Part shown: piece after piece, positions 1-8,406 of the stretch | How positions within the stretch are numbered: position 1 is the first letter of the stretch | How the letters are laid out: each line of letters starts with the position of its first letter | Origin: Crocinitomicaceae bacterium | GTDB lineage: Bacteria; Bacteroidota; Bacteroidia; Flavobacteriales_D; Crocinitomicaceae | DNA: 64,000 bases | NCBI GenBank assembly: GCA_024643725.1 | Contig: JAHEMJ010000001.1 | Coordinates: 1 to 64,000, forward strand | Direction of reading: 5' to 3' | Notes under the pieces: model-generated | What the model was told of the DNA's origin: nothing | What the model saw: only the letters and a program-made list of their open reading frames with translations | Databases searched by the model: none | Position numbers and translations under genes: made by a program

Positions 1-112
1 ATCTTTGCCTACGTTATAACAATGGGAGGATTTAAGTTTGAGAGTAATAAATCAAAAAAGGACTTGCAGGCATTATTCGAGGCAGACATCATTGAAGCAT
101 GATTGCCTATGT

Positions 113-604
113 ATGATTGGACTCGGTTTTGCATTCATCGTTCATAGAATGATCACGGCACAGAACTTATCCATAAAGGAATTAAAAAACTCAGAATGGT
201 TTGAAGATAATTCCGACTCCATGTGCGAGATGTATAACATAAACTTAAAAGTTGGGGATACCCTTGAACTTATTCAGCGTATTCATCGAAATTTAATGAT
301 AGATTCGGAACTATTTGGTAAACAAGAAGTAGCCATCCTCGGTCATCAATCCTATGCTAATTTTATTTTTAAACCTAAATCATCACTCCGTTATTATCTG
401 ACAACCAAAAACCACCCAAAACATATGATTGTTGGACGAATGCCCTCTTGGGAATGGAAACATTTGCGCAGAAATCAATTGGCATTTTACAAATCCGGTC
501 ATCATGAAATGACATTAACCCTTGTAAAACGTGGGATTATTGGTTTTAGCATGGATGGCAACTTTATGATGGCTCAAAAAATGATTTTTGTGCGGATTAA
601 ATGA
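113..604 (+). CDS. hypothetical exported protein
   Basis: I do not recognise this protein. The ORF track begins at a TTG at 38, but the ATG at 113 gives a short hydrophobic segment (MIGLGFAFIVHRMITAQ) that looks like a weak signal peptide ending in an AQ cleavage site; I prefer it. The TTG at 38 does have a GGAGG about 9 bases upstream, so the longer form (188 aa) cannot be excluded. The mature part is about 145 aa, mixed alpha/beta and rich in charged residues, with no motif I can name. It is the first of a run of co-directional orphan genes. The bases 1-9 (atctttgcc) look like the tail of a TAnnTTTG promoter element cut by the window edge. Confidence 0.5.
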   Translation: MIGLGFAFIVHRMITAQNLSIKELKNSEWFEDNSDSMCEMYNINLKVGDTLELIQRIHRNLMIDSELFGKQEVAILGHQSYANFIFKPKSSLRYYLTTKNHPKHMIVGRMPSWEWKHLRRNQLAFYKSGHHEMTLTLVKRGIIGFSMDGNFMMAQKMIFVRIK

Positions 605-668
605 AAACCGTTGAATGCAATATGAAGCGATATAAATCGTTAAAGGTATATTTAAAGACGAGGTTTGT

Positions 669-1013
669 ATGAAAATATGGAAAACACTATTTTATTTTCT
701 GGCAGTTATTCCATGGACATTTATTGTGGCACTTGCAACGTTTTATGTGAAGGCTGGACAAATTCTTGGTCACGCACCGACATACAATAATCCCGACCCA
801 AAAGAACTTGAGATCTATATAGACTATGCCCCATTTGTTGATTTGACTGCCGAAGTATGGATGTTCTCATTTTTTGTTTGGTTTGCATTGACTATGACGT
901 ACATAGTTATTTTCAGGAGGAGAATCGAATGGACTCCCCTAGTCATTAGCGGCATTGGACACTATTTTGGAATTCTATTATTTTCAGGAATTTTCGAATG
1001 GTATATTGACTGA
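669..1013 (+). CDS. small integral membrane protein, unknown function
   Basis: A 114-aa protein with three predicted membrane helices: about residues 5-27, 62-82 and 90-110. The loop between helices 1 and 2 is polar and probably extracytoplasmic. I recognise no family. It lies 64 bases after the previous gene, on the same strand, without an obvious promoter or terminator between them, so it could be cotranscribed. Function unknown; small membrane proteins of this kind recur through the first 13 kb of the window. Confidence 0.6.
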   Translation: MKIWKTLFYFLAVIPWTFIVALATFYVKAGQILGHAPTYNNPDPKELEIYIDYAPFVDLTAEVWMFSFFVWFALTMTYIVIFRRRIEWTPLVISGIGHYFGILLFSGIFEWYID

Positions 1014-1096
1014 AAGATGAGCATAACGATAACAAGAATGAAACATCCTTTATTTGCACTTTTCTAAAAAGCTATTTTTCGTATGTCATTGTCAGA

Positions 1097-1126
1097 TTTG
1101 TGGTTAACAGAAGTTTTGTACTTTTA
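1097..1126 (+). promoter_or_regulatory. Bacteroidota-type promoter for the 1184 gene
   Basis: TTTG at 1097-1100 is followed after 18 bases by TACTTTTA (1119-1126), matching seven of eight positions of a TAnnTTTG -7 element. The start codon at 1184 lies about 58 bases downstream. It sits in the 170-base gap after the previous gene, in which I see no other gene. Confidence 0.5.
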
Positions 1127-1183
1127 ATCACGTTGAAAATGGAAAAAAAGATCTCAAATGAACAGGAATGACAACGAACAGAA

Positions 1184-2167
1184 ATGAAATTTAGGCTAAT
1201 TATATATTCCATATTTCTTACATCTCATGTATTTGCTCAAGATTACATAGAATATCACAGAATCATAAATAGAATTGATGAAGATGTTTTAAACAAAAAC
1301 TACTCGATAGCTATTAAACGACTCGACAGCCTCTATGAAAATTTTGATTTTATTTATGCCCGCCACTGCTTTAAGGCATTACAAATTTGTACCGTTTCGC
1401 AAGACTCTCTACATGCAGATAAATGGTTGGAAAAGTCATTTATTCAGGGTGTTCCAATTTGGATGACAAGAACCAATGAACTGACAAAACAAGCCCTGAA
1501 ATATACCACAACTCAATCTACCATAGAACGATATGATAGCTTGAGGACGATCTACATTAATTCCATAAACCTTGAAATCAGAAATGTAATTGATAGTTTG
1601 TATGTCATTGACCAACTCTACACAACAAAGGTAAATGATGGATTTATCCTTTTTCGACATACATACCATGGAATCAGATGGTTGAAAAATAACAAAAAAC
1701 AATTTGCCATCTTAAATGAAATAATTGATACGTATGGATACCCTGACGAGAGACTTATTGGACTTCCGAGAAATCTTGAAGATTCCATCCAACAGATGAA
1801 ACATTTTAATTTTTGGGGCCCATCGCTTCTAGAATCGAAAACTTACATTATGCTCATTCATTACTACAGTAATCCCAGAGCGGACATAAACAACAAATTA
1901 CTTAAAAACATTAAACTGGGTTATATGCCTCCATATCAATATGGTGCACTTAATGACTTTATGGCAAAATGGGGAAAGGAAAAATATGGTGAATTCTATT
2001 ACTATAATGTTTGGCACCAAGACCCGGATCATTCAAATGACCTTGATATTGAAAACAGAAGAAAATCTATAGGGCTCAATAGTTATGCGCAACAAAATAG
2101 AAATATGTTGTTATACAGAGAACGAAGAAAAAATCATACGGCTAATTCTGAAATAATTTTAGAATAA
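1184..2167 (+). CDS. hypothetical exported protein (327 aa)
   Basis: The first 18 residues form a clear signal peptide ending VFA, with mature Gln19. The mature protein is about 310 aa, largely alpha-helical by composition, rich in Tyr, Asn and Lys, with no catalytic motif I can name. Paired short helices near the N-terminus (LNKNYSIAIKRLDSLYENF, then YARHCFKALQICTV) look vaguely TPR-like, but the pattern does not continue convincingly. Probably periplasmic. It has its own candidate promoter at 1097-1126. The ORF listed on the opposite strand (1436-1702) is a shadow. Confidence 0.6.
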   Translation: MKFRLIIYSIFLTSHVFAQDYIEYHRIINRIDEDVLNKNYSIAIKRLDSLYENFDFIYARHCFKALQICTVSQDSLHADKWLEKSFIQGVPIWMTRTNELTKQALKYTTTQSTIERYDSLRTIYINSINLEIRNVIDSLYVIDQLYTTKVNDGFILFRHTYHGIRWLKNNKKQFAILNEIIDTYGYPDERLIGLPRNLEDSIQQMKHFNFWGPSLLESKTYIMLIHYYSNPRADINNKLLKNIKLGYMPPYQYGALNDFMAKWGKEKYGEFYYYNVWHQDPDHSNDLDIENRRKSIGLNSYAQQNRNMLLYRERRKNHTANSEIILE

Positions 2168-2277
2168 AACATGACTGAATTTGAAAACACTGGCATAGCA
2201 TCTTTAAAACAATGTAAGCGCAAAGCAAAAAACTTTCCAAACAATCAACATGCAATGAACACAAACAGAAAGTGAAT

Positions 2278-3060
2278 ATGACATACACAAAATACATAAC
2301 GATCATTTTTCTTTTACTCACGTCACTGTCCTTTGGAAAAACGCAACTACTTAAAAAGTATGACTTTGACAAAGGAGGTTATTCCCTACTCGGCATTCGT
2401 ACGGGTGCCGCCCCAAATGACCTGGCGGAAAAATTAGGTGATTTCTATACCAATGACATTGCCGTGTTAAACGCTATTAAAAAGGAATGGACCTTTAAAA
2501 AATCAGGTGTTGGATTTGCCTGTGGTTACCACTATGAGGTGATAATTTGTGAAAATGGATTTGAACTAGAGCGTTTTTCGATTAACCTAAATTGTAAGGA
2601 AATCTCATGTGATGAGGGATATTTCTATTTTGACCCGGAACAACTCGCCATGTTTCAAAACAATTTCAACTATTCGTATCGAAAAAAAGAAGAATTTAAT
2701 TCGCTTTCAGAAGCTAGGAATTACTACGCTGAAATTCGAAAAAAACCTAACCTTATTTATGCACCCACTCCTGCTTGGACGACATACGAAGGAACATTTG
2801 ATTTTACACTTAGCTGTGAATATGAAACTAAAGACTGTTATCAAAATGAAAAGAAACTTTTGGAAAATTTGACCGAAGAAATCAGCAAAAAATATCCTGG
2901 TGAAGAATTCGAACTTGAGAGTATTGGCGGCTCCCTTACTGACTTATTTGTGAAAGTAACTTGCAACAAGTCCCTAGCAGAAAAATTCACGTTGTATAGT
3001 AAAAATGGAAAGTTTGCAGAATGGAAAACATTTGATTTGAGGTTTTACACGTTTTGGTGA
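2278..3060 (+). CDS. hypothetical exported protein with conserved-looking cysteines
   Basis: The ORF track begins at a GTG at 2272; the ATG two codons later gives MTYTKYITIIFLLLTSLSFGK, a normal signal peptide, so I start at 2278. The mature domain of about 240 aa contains cysteine pairs (FACGY, IICEN, NCKEISC, SCEYETKDC, VTCN) consistent with disulfides in the periplasm. I do not recognise the family. It follows the previous gene by 110 bases on the same strand. The ORF at 2609-2872 in another frame is a shadow. Confidence 0.6.
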   Translation: MTYTKYITIIFLLLTSLSFGKTQLLKKYDFDKGGYSLLGIRTGAAPNDLAEKLGDFYTNDIAVLNAIKKEWTFKKSGVGFACGYHYEVIICENGFELERFSINLNCKEISCDEGYFYFDPEQLAMFQNNFNYSYRKKEEFNSLSEARNYYAEIRKKPNLIYAPTPAWTTYEGTFDFTLSCEYETKDCYQNEKKLLENLTEEISKKYPGEEFELESIGGSLTDLFVKVTCNKSLAEKFTLYSKNGKFAEWKTFDLRFYTFW

Positions 3061-3101
3061 GAACGGATGTTCTGATAAAAAAAAACTATGTTTAATCAAC
3101 C

Positions 3102-3233
3102 ATGCAGTACCTACTGATCAGAATGCTCGCCATCTTTTCCCTTTTTAGTTGTTCAGCTAATAAAATAAAGGAAATATGTCCTTATTTGATCAATTTAACA
3201 AGTGATTTAAAAACAAATGGCGAAAATCTTTAA
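3102..3233 (+). CDS. small lipoprotein-like ORF, overlaps next gene
   Basis: This 43-codon ORF is too short for the ORF track. It starts with a lipoprotein-type signal: MQYLLIRMLAIFSLFSC, with a hydrophobic core followed by Cys17 in an LFSC lipobox. After the Cys only 26 residues remain before a TAA. Its last 17 bases overlap the start of the membrane gene at 3217 in a different frame. It may be a real mini-lipoprotein, the remnant of a longer lipoprotein, or chance; the well-formed lipobox argues mildly for the first two. Confidence 0.35.
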   Translation: MQYLLIRMLAIFSLFSCSANKIKEICPYLINLTSDLKTNGENL

Positions 3234-3555
3234 ACTGCCATTCATCCTTGGACAAGTACTCCTGTTGTTCTTACTAAACAATTATGCTTTTCATGTTAAG
3301 GGTGGTGATAACCAAACGAGTCTACCTGTTCTGCTGTGCGGAATTCTATTCGCATGTATCGCCATAAGTGTCCTCCTGATTACGCAATTCGTTTTAAAAT
3401 CAACGGGCAGCTCAAACAAATTGAATTTGATCATTCTCATCCTATTTATTCTCTTGAGCTTGAATTTTTTCCTGTTAGACTATTTCAATGTCATGGTCGA
3501 ATATGACCGCTGGATCGAAAAAGGAATGCCGGCAAAACCGTTTTGGTTTGAATAA
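3217..3555 (+). CDS. small integral membrane protein, unknown function
   Basis: A 112-aa protein with three strong membrane helices: about residues 8-25, 38-60 and 70-90. The C-terminal tail, after LDYFNVMVEYDRW, is charged and ends PAKPFWFE. No family recognised. The start ATG at 3217 lies inside the short lipoprotein-like ORF 3102-3233. The following 203 bases (3556-3758) hold no ORF I would support. Confidence 0.55.
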   Translation: MAKIFKLPFILGQVLLLFLLNNYAFHVKGGDNQTSLPVLLCGILFACIAISVLLITQFVLKSTGSSNKLNLIILILFILLSLNFFLLDYFNVMVEYDRWIEKGMPAKPFWFE

Positions 3556-3758
3556 TAAATGGTTTGTCTACTGTTCATACAACCAACATGAACCATCGTC
3601 GAAAAAGGATTGGGCGGAAAAGTGAACATCTCCATCCAACTTTGATGGCAGAGGAAACCATCAGCACATCATAAAACATTCAACAATTTGGTCCTTCTTT
3701 CGATGTTTGACTAACTATTTGTTATTTTTATAAAAGCTTACTGAAATAAAGACAAGCA

Positions 3759-4334
3759 TTGAAACACAATCTCCCATTTTTCATCCTTCTCCTTCTTGTT
3801 TTTTTGACAGGCTGTCATTCACCTTCAAAGCCAGTCAACTCCAATAAAAAACTTCGTTTATTGACCTACGGTGGACCACCAGATTTAGAATGTAGTGTCA
3901 ACGCTATAAACGTGGTTGCAGATCAATGGGGTCTTGAGTTTGTAAGAGCCGCCGGATGTGAAGTCACCGAAGAATTAGTGGATAGTGTTGACCGTCACAA
4001 TAAAAAAGTGGAAGCTTTGATTGAAGCTAAATTTGGAAAATCGTGGCAACTCACATTTGATAAAGAAGTCAACGAGGAAGGTAAGAAACAAAAAGTTGTT
4101 TATGACCTATTAGACAACGAAAAAAGGATCCTAGACAAGCAAAAAGCGCTTGAAAAAGAAGGAAATGGTTTACATTATCAATTCAAGAAACGGAATAATG
4201 ACACCTACTTGGTTCGTGTGAGCGGCTGGGGAAAAATCAAAGGGAAAGACACGTACGTTTCTTACTTTCGTTATGTAGTGGACATCGAAAAGAAACAGGT
4301 GAAATTAACGAGTGATCGTGTGATCAAAGAGTGA
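3759..4334 (+). CDS. putative lipoprotein, unknown function
   Basis: The start is TTG at 3759; it gives a perfect lipoprotein signal, MKHNLPFFILLLLVFLTGC, with Cys19 as the acylated residue in an LTGC lipobox. The mature part has an N-terminal segment with GGPPDLECSVNAINVVADQWGL and two further cysteines, then a basic coiled region and a beta-rich C-terminus. I do not recognise the family. An upstream TATTTTTA at 3723-3730 is a partial -7 element. Expected location is a membrane-anchored periplasmic or surface lipoprotein. Confidence 0.6.
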   Translation: MKHNLPFFILLLLVFLTGCHSPSKPVNSNKKLRLLTYGGPPDLECSVNAINVVADQWGLEFVRAAGCEVTEELVDSVDRHNKKVEALIEAKFGKSWQLTFDKEVNEEGKKQKVVYDLLDNEKRILDKQKALEKEGNGLHYQFKKRNNDTYLVRVSGWGKIKGKDTYVSYFRYVVDIEKKQVKLTSDRVIKE

Positions 4335-4374
4335 ACGAATAGAAATAGCCAATAGTTGATAAGAACCAAAAGTG

Positions 4375-4854
4375 ATGTTAGAAAATTTTATCAAAGAAGC
4401 CCGCGAACTGAATACATATGACCTTGAACACATCGAAGGGTATAAATTGTACTATAGCAGAATTAAAAACATCCTTTCTTTACTGACTTACCTTGCCTTG
4501 ATCGGATTTGGATTGTTTCTCATCATCAGTGACACACGCAATGAGGGTAAATTGCTAGGGTTGTTTTCTTTTGTTTTCTTTCTTTATATGCTCGTTAAAA
4601 CCATCGGAAATCTGATGCTGAGAAATCCCGTGATCATTTTAACGCGAGACAAAATCTACCACCTAAAAACAAATCAATGGTATTCGCTGTATGATTACGA
4701 ATTGTCTGATTCGAGCAATCGAACCTTGGCTTTTCGAAGAAAGAACGCCAATGGCTACAACGAATTCGCCGAAAGTCGCTGGGAATTAAACTCTGATGAT
4801 GAATTTATGAGCTTGCTTAGGGTGTACACGCATTCGTTGGAAAGAAAGGAATAG
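4375..4854 (+). CDS. membrane protein with C-terminal beta-rich (PH-like?) domain
   Basis: I start at ATG 4375 rather than the GTG one codon before it. Two membrane helices (about residues 35-50 and 59-78) are followed by a soluble region of about 80 residues. That region begins NPVIILTRDKIYHLKTNQWY, a pattern of alternating strands with a trailing helix (DDEFMSLLRVYTHSLE), as in bacterial PH-like domains fused to helical hairpins. The comparison is by eye only. The gene at 5950 has the same layout. Function unknown. Confidence 0.5.
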   Translation: MLENFIKEARELNTYDLEHIEGYKLYYSRIKNILSLLTYLALIGFGLFLIISDTRNEGKLLGLFSFVFFLYMLVKTIGNLMLRNPVIILTRDKIYHLKTNQWYSLYDYELSDSSNRTLAFRRKNANGYNEFAESRWELNSDDEFMSLLRVYTHSLERKE

Positions 4855-4873
4855 CATAAAGATTGGTCATAAA

Positions 4874-5503
4874 ATGAAAAACAAACATCTACGCAAATTA
4901 AAACCGATGATTCCAATGAAAGCAATCAGCACCGCACTTTTATTATTCGCGCTCACATCCCTCACCTCTGATGAATTACCGAAATCATTTTCGGAATTGC
5001 TTGTCCGTGCACACATGACTTTTCAATATCCGGAAGGATTGGAAGAAACCAAAATCGTCGAAAACAAACAGATGAATTACGAATATGCGCTAAAGTATCC
5101 CAAAAAGAAATTTGAAGTGCGCTATGCCATTCGACCTTTAGATAAATTAATGCACGACTACCGAAAAAAGGAAAAGAAAAAAGGCTCCGGCGACATAAAC
5201 ATTAATCCCAATGAATGGTATTCTTCCATGCTGCAGGCAACAATCTTAAACATTTCCGGTGGACAACTGCCTGAAATCACCAACTTTAACAAACAGGCTG
5301 TCAAAAAAGAGTTCAATGCGGATTGGGGTGCAACATGCTTTTTTGAGGTAGGTAAAGAATTTGGACAAAGCTATAAATACTGTATGGTTGTGGCCATCCA
5401 CAAGGATAATTGTGCAGATGCGTATTACTTTTATTTATCCAATTCCAAAGACGATTTTAGCGAATTGATGAGTCCAGCATTCCACTCCTTGAAATTCAAG
5501 TAA
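4874..5503 (+). CDS. hypothetical exported protein
   Basis: The N-terminus is basic, then a hydrophobic stretch MKAISTALLLFALTSLTS suggests a signal peptide; Met15 (4916) could be the real start, Met1 at 4874 would give a long n-region. The mature domain of about 170 aa resembles small alpha/beta proteins in which a central sheet carries FEVRYAIRP and ATCFFEVGKEFG, but I cannot assign a family. It follows the previous gene by 19 bases, so it is probably in the same transcript. Function unknown. Confidence 0.5.
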   Translation: MKNKHLRKLKPMIPMKAISTALLLFALTSLTSDELPKSFSELLVRAHMTFQYPEGLEETKIVENKQMNYEYALKYPKKKFEVRYAIRPLDKLMHDYRKKEKKKGSGDININPNEWYSSMLQATILNISGGQLPEITNFNKQAVKKEFNADWGATCFFEVGKEFGQSYKYCMVVAIHKDNCADAYYFYLSNSKDDFSELMSPAFHSLKFK

Positions 5504-5520
5504 AAAGACATCGTTTGCAT

Positions 5521-5940
5521 ATGAACAGACAAAAAACAAGTTATTTTATCCTGCTCAGCTCTTGTTTTATTGGTGCTTTCGTGAGTATGTTCTTTCCGTA
5601 CTTGGAAAAGTTAGGATGGCAAAACGGACAATTGTCCATCTTCGAGTCAGTTCCCGGCTATGCATTTTTCTTAATGCCTTTCATCTTGATCACCATGATT
5701 TTGGCTGCATTCACGCATTTACACTGGTCCTTTTTCTGGAGTGTTTTCCACATTGGACTCGTCTATTTAAACCGATTCGCCATCCATTACCAAGGATTCA
5801 TTGATCAAGATTATGATAGTAAAGCTGGACTTGGATACTACCTACTCTGCCTGTTTTCAAGCATTTTCTTTATTTTAACAACGGTAAATTGGTTAAATCG
5901 ATGTCGCCAACAAACATCGCTCGAACGCACAAACGAATAA
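5521..5940 (+). CDS. integral membrane protein, four helices, unknown function
   Basis: The ORF track begins at TTG 5515; ATG 5521 (MNRQKTSYFIL) is the more plausible start. The 139-aa protein is almost entirely hydrophobic with four membrane helices, short loops and a polar C-terminal tail (CRQQTSLERTNE). It starts 17 bases after the exported protein at 4874 and ends 9 bases before the next membrane gene, so an operon is likely. No family recognised. The ORF at 5562-5804 is a shadow. Confidence 0.5.
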   Translation: MNRQKTSYFILLSSCFIGAFVSMFFPYLEKLGWQNGQLSIFESVPGYAFFLMPFILITMILAAFTHLHWSFFWSVFHIGLVYLNRFAIHYQGFIDQDYDSKAGLGYYLLCLFSSIFFILTTVNWLNRCRQQTSLERTNE

Positions 5941-5949
5941 ATTAAAGTA

Positions 5950-6555
5950 ATGGGAATGAATCTATTCTTGGGGATTTTCATTTTTGCCGCTTGTTTTGCG
6001 CCGACTTGCATCCTACTCGCTTACGCGCTACGTTCCATCAAAGAAGAGCAGCAAGAAATCATCAAACTGAAACGAAATCCGATGAGCGTCCTCTTCTCAT
6101 TCCTATTAAACGGACTAACTTTTGGACTCTCTGTGTCAGTATTCATCTATATCATTACGTCAACACATTTACCGATTTGGATTCACCTTTTCACTTTTCC
6201 GTTTATATTTTTGGCATCCATCGATTTCATCATTCTCATCTCTCACGTGGTGAATGAATGGCGATACAAGGTCACTTGGGACAAGAAACAGAATGTGTTC
6301 AATGTACGTTACAAAGGAAATGAATTTCAACTTCCCTTAGATTCAGCCACCTTGCAGATCATTCACTATTTTCCACCCATGCAAGGTCGTTCCAAAGGAG
6401 TTCCAGGTTTCAGTTACCATGTGTTAGTGCTTTCGGACCATGGAAATACCTGGAAAGTCTCAAGCATCACCTACGACAACTATGACTTTTTTCAAACTTT
6501 GTCTGAGCATCCAAATTTTACCGTGATCAAACGTCAATTTAATGTATTACTTTAA
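5950..6555 (+). CDS. membrane protein with C-terminal soluble domain, unknown function
   Basis: A 201-aa protein with an N-terminal helix (about residues 5-27), two further helices (about 45-70 and 75-97), and then a soluble region of about 95 residues starting WRYKVTWDKKQNVFNVRYKG. That region alternates short beta strands and ends in a helix, reminiscent of PH-like membrane-associated domains; the 4375 gene shows the same architecture. Start ATG 5950 or 5956 (MGMN) cannot be separated. Located 9 bases after its upstream neighbour. Function unknown. Confidence 0.5.
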   Translation: MGMNLFLGIFIFAACFAPTCILLAYALRSIKEEQQEIIKLKRNPMSVLFSFLLNGLTFGLSVSVFIYIITSTHLPIWIHLFTFPFIFLASIDFIILISHVVNEWRYKVTWDKKQNVFNVRYKGNEFQLPLDSATLQIIHYFPPMQGRSKGVPGFSYHVLVLSDHGNTWKVSSITYDNYDFFQTLSEHPNFTVIKRQFNVLL

Positions 6556-6614
6556 CAGGAAGCAAACGTCAACTTGCTCCAAAACACATGGCTTAATTCG
6601 ATAAAAACATCCGG

Positions 6615-8369
6615 ATGAGAAAAGAATTGACAGAAAAACATAGTTTCGTAAACGACAGCATCTTTCAAGTGAAAAAAGTGGTACTGACTGGAAATCGTAT
6701 GTTCAAAAATCTCGTTCATCCACCAAAAAAATTCAAGGACAAGGGACTTTTGCTGAATGAGCCCATCATCGCCTTTTCCGAAAGCGACCTGTGGAATCCC
6801 TTTGACAACATAGACAATTGGATATTAACCGCGGGCAAAATTGAAAACTTAAGAATTTCAGCAAAAAAAATAAATGGACTTGAGGTGAAGGCGCATGAAG
6901 TGTTTAGTTTTTGGAAACACATTGGCAATCCAAACTTCGGTCAAGGATATGTTGTAGGAAGAGAAATTAGAGAGGGCTGCATTGTTCCAACCATTGCCGG
7001 TGGACTCTGTCAACTTTCGAATGCCTTGTATGACGCTGCTTTACATGCAAACTTCGACATCGTTGAACGACACAAACACACCAAAGTCATCAAAGGCTCG
7101 CTTGCCGAAAAAGACAGGGATGCGACCGTCAAATGGAATTACCTTGATTTACGTTTCAAGTCCTCCTTTGACTTTCGAATCGAAGTGGAGTTGACTTCCG
7201 ATAAATTGATCGTCGCATTTAAAAGTCGAGAAAAGAACACAAGTCCTGATGGGCGCAAGGATATTTTGCTGCAATCCAACAAATTGAATGACTGCTATTC
7301 TTGTGGGAATGCCGCCTGTTTCAAACATCCCGACAGAACTTCCCTGAAACAAGAAATGGCAACGACCACCTTTATTCTCGATGAAAAATGGCCTGAATAC
7401 GACAAATATGTTAGTGAAATCGCCAGCAAATCAGACCACTTCATCGTGCCGATGCGGAAAAGCAGATGGATTCGAACAGATCGCTATTCCTGGAATTCTG
7501 CGCATCCCGACAAAACCAAAACAACACCATTCCACGGAGTTTATCGAGCCTTAAAACTCAGGTTTCATCCAAAGAACAAGAACAATGCGTTTGAACTGAG
7601 TTTGCAGTTGGACAAGAAAATCGCCAAAGCAGCGTCGAAGCTCATTCCACTCGATTCTACACACGTCGTCATTTCTCAAAACTTACTTCCCTTCGTGTAT
7701 GAAACCGATGCCTTAGGTGGACGAACCTTTGATGTACTGATGACCAGGCTTCCTTTTGAAAAACTGCACGAACGATTGGATTTTGCTTTTGAACAGCATC
7801 AGGAAAGTCCAACACTCAATGATTTTAGAGCAAGTCAAGAATGGATCGAACTTGAAAACAAGGCCTTGACGCGTGCACGAAAAATCATAACTCCACATGC
7901 AGAAATGGCGGCAATCTTCCAAAACAAAGTAGAGAAGTTGGAATGGCACATATCTAAGACGGAAAATGGACCTTTAAACGGAACCAAGTTACTTTTTCCC
8001 GCTTCCGCCGTTGGAAGAAAAGGCGCTTATGAAATGAAAAGACTGGCAAAAGAACTACAATTGGACTTAGTTATCGCAGGAAGAAGCATCGAGCAAGAAA
8101 ACTTTTGGGAAGATGTGCCGATTGAAAAGTTCACGGGTAACTTTCAGGACATCGGACTTGTGGTTTACCCAACCTTTGTGGAGAATCAACCCAGACAACT
8201 ATTGAAAGCGCTGTCGAAAGGAATTCCAGTTGTTACCACCACCGCAAGTGGACTTGAGCCCTCAGAACGCGTGGACATTGTCGAAACGACTAACTTTGAG
8301 CAATTGAAAGAGGTTGTTCAGAGGCGAATCGAATGGAAAATCACAAACTTCATTGCTACTAGGAAATAA
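6615..8369 (+). CDS. VanW-domain / glycosyltransferase-like fusion protein
   Basis: A 584-aa soluble protein with two parts. Residues about 75-205 match the VanW family: VKAHEVFSFWKHIG, then GREIREGCIVPTIAGGLCQLSNALYDAAL. VanW domains are known from vancomycin-resistance clusters and many other genomes but their activity is not established. Residues about 247-575 look like a GT-B glycosyltransferase: FILDEKWPEYDKYV near the start, a hinge near 455, and a terminal PTFVENQPRQLLKALSKGIPVVTTTASGL motif for nucleotide-sugar binding. Between them lies a Cys motif C227-x2-C230-x4-C235-x2-H238 that could bind a metal. No signal peptide. I infer a cell-envelope glycan role. The start could be ATG 6615. 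Confidence 0.7.
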   Translation: MRKELTEKHSFVNDSIFQVKKVVLTGNRMFKNLVHPPKKFKDKGLLLNEPIIAFSESDLWNPFDNIDNWILTAGKIENLRISAKKINGLEVKAHEVFSFWKHIGNPNFGQGYVVGREIREGCIVPTIAGGLCQLSNALYDAALHANFDIVERHKHTKVIKGSLAEKDRDATVKWNYLDLRFKSSFDFRIEVELTSDKLIVAFKSREKNTSPDGRKDILLQSNKLNDCYSCGNAACFKHPDRTSLKQEMATTTFILDEKWPEYDKYVSEIASKSDHFIVPMRKSRWIRTDRYSWNSAHPDKTKTTPFHGVYRALKLRFHPKNKNNAFELSLQLDKKIAKAASKLIPLDSTHVVISQNLLPFVYETDALGGRTFDVLMTRLPFEKLHERLDFAFEQHQESPTLNDFRASQEWIELENKALTRARKIITPHAEMAAIFQNKVEKLEWHISKTENGPLNGTKLLFPASAVGRKGAYEMKRLAKELQLDLVIAGRSIEQENFWEDVPIEKFTGNFQDIGLVVYPTFVENQPRQLLKALSKGIPVVTTTASGLEPSERVDIVETTNFEQLKEVVQRRIEWKITNFIATRK

Positions 8370-8406
8370 TGAATCTGTTTTTTTGCTAGGTTTACATAGA
8401 AAACAG

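Noticed and set aside
22-102. A 26-codon ORF MGGFKFESNKSKKDLQALFEADIIEA at the left edge.
   Set aside because: Too short and without context; it precedes the 113 gene in another frame. It may be the start of a frameshifted gene, but the window gives no further support.
3556-3758. 203-base gap tested for small genes.
   Set aside because: Only ORFs under 30 codons without signal peptides or conserved-looking sequence.
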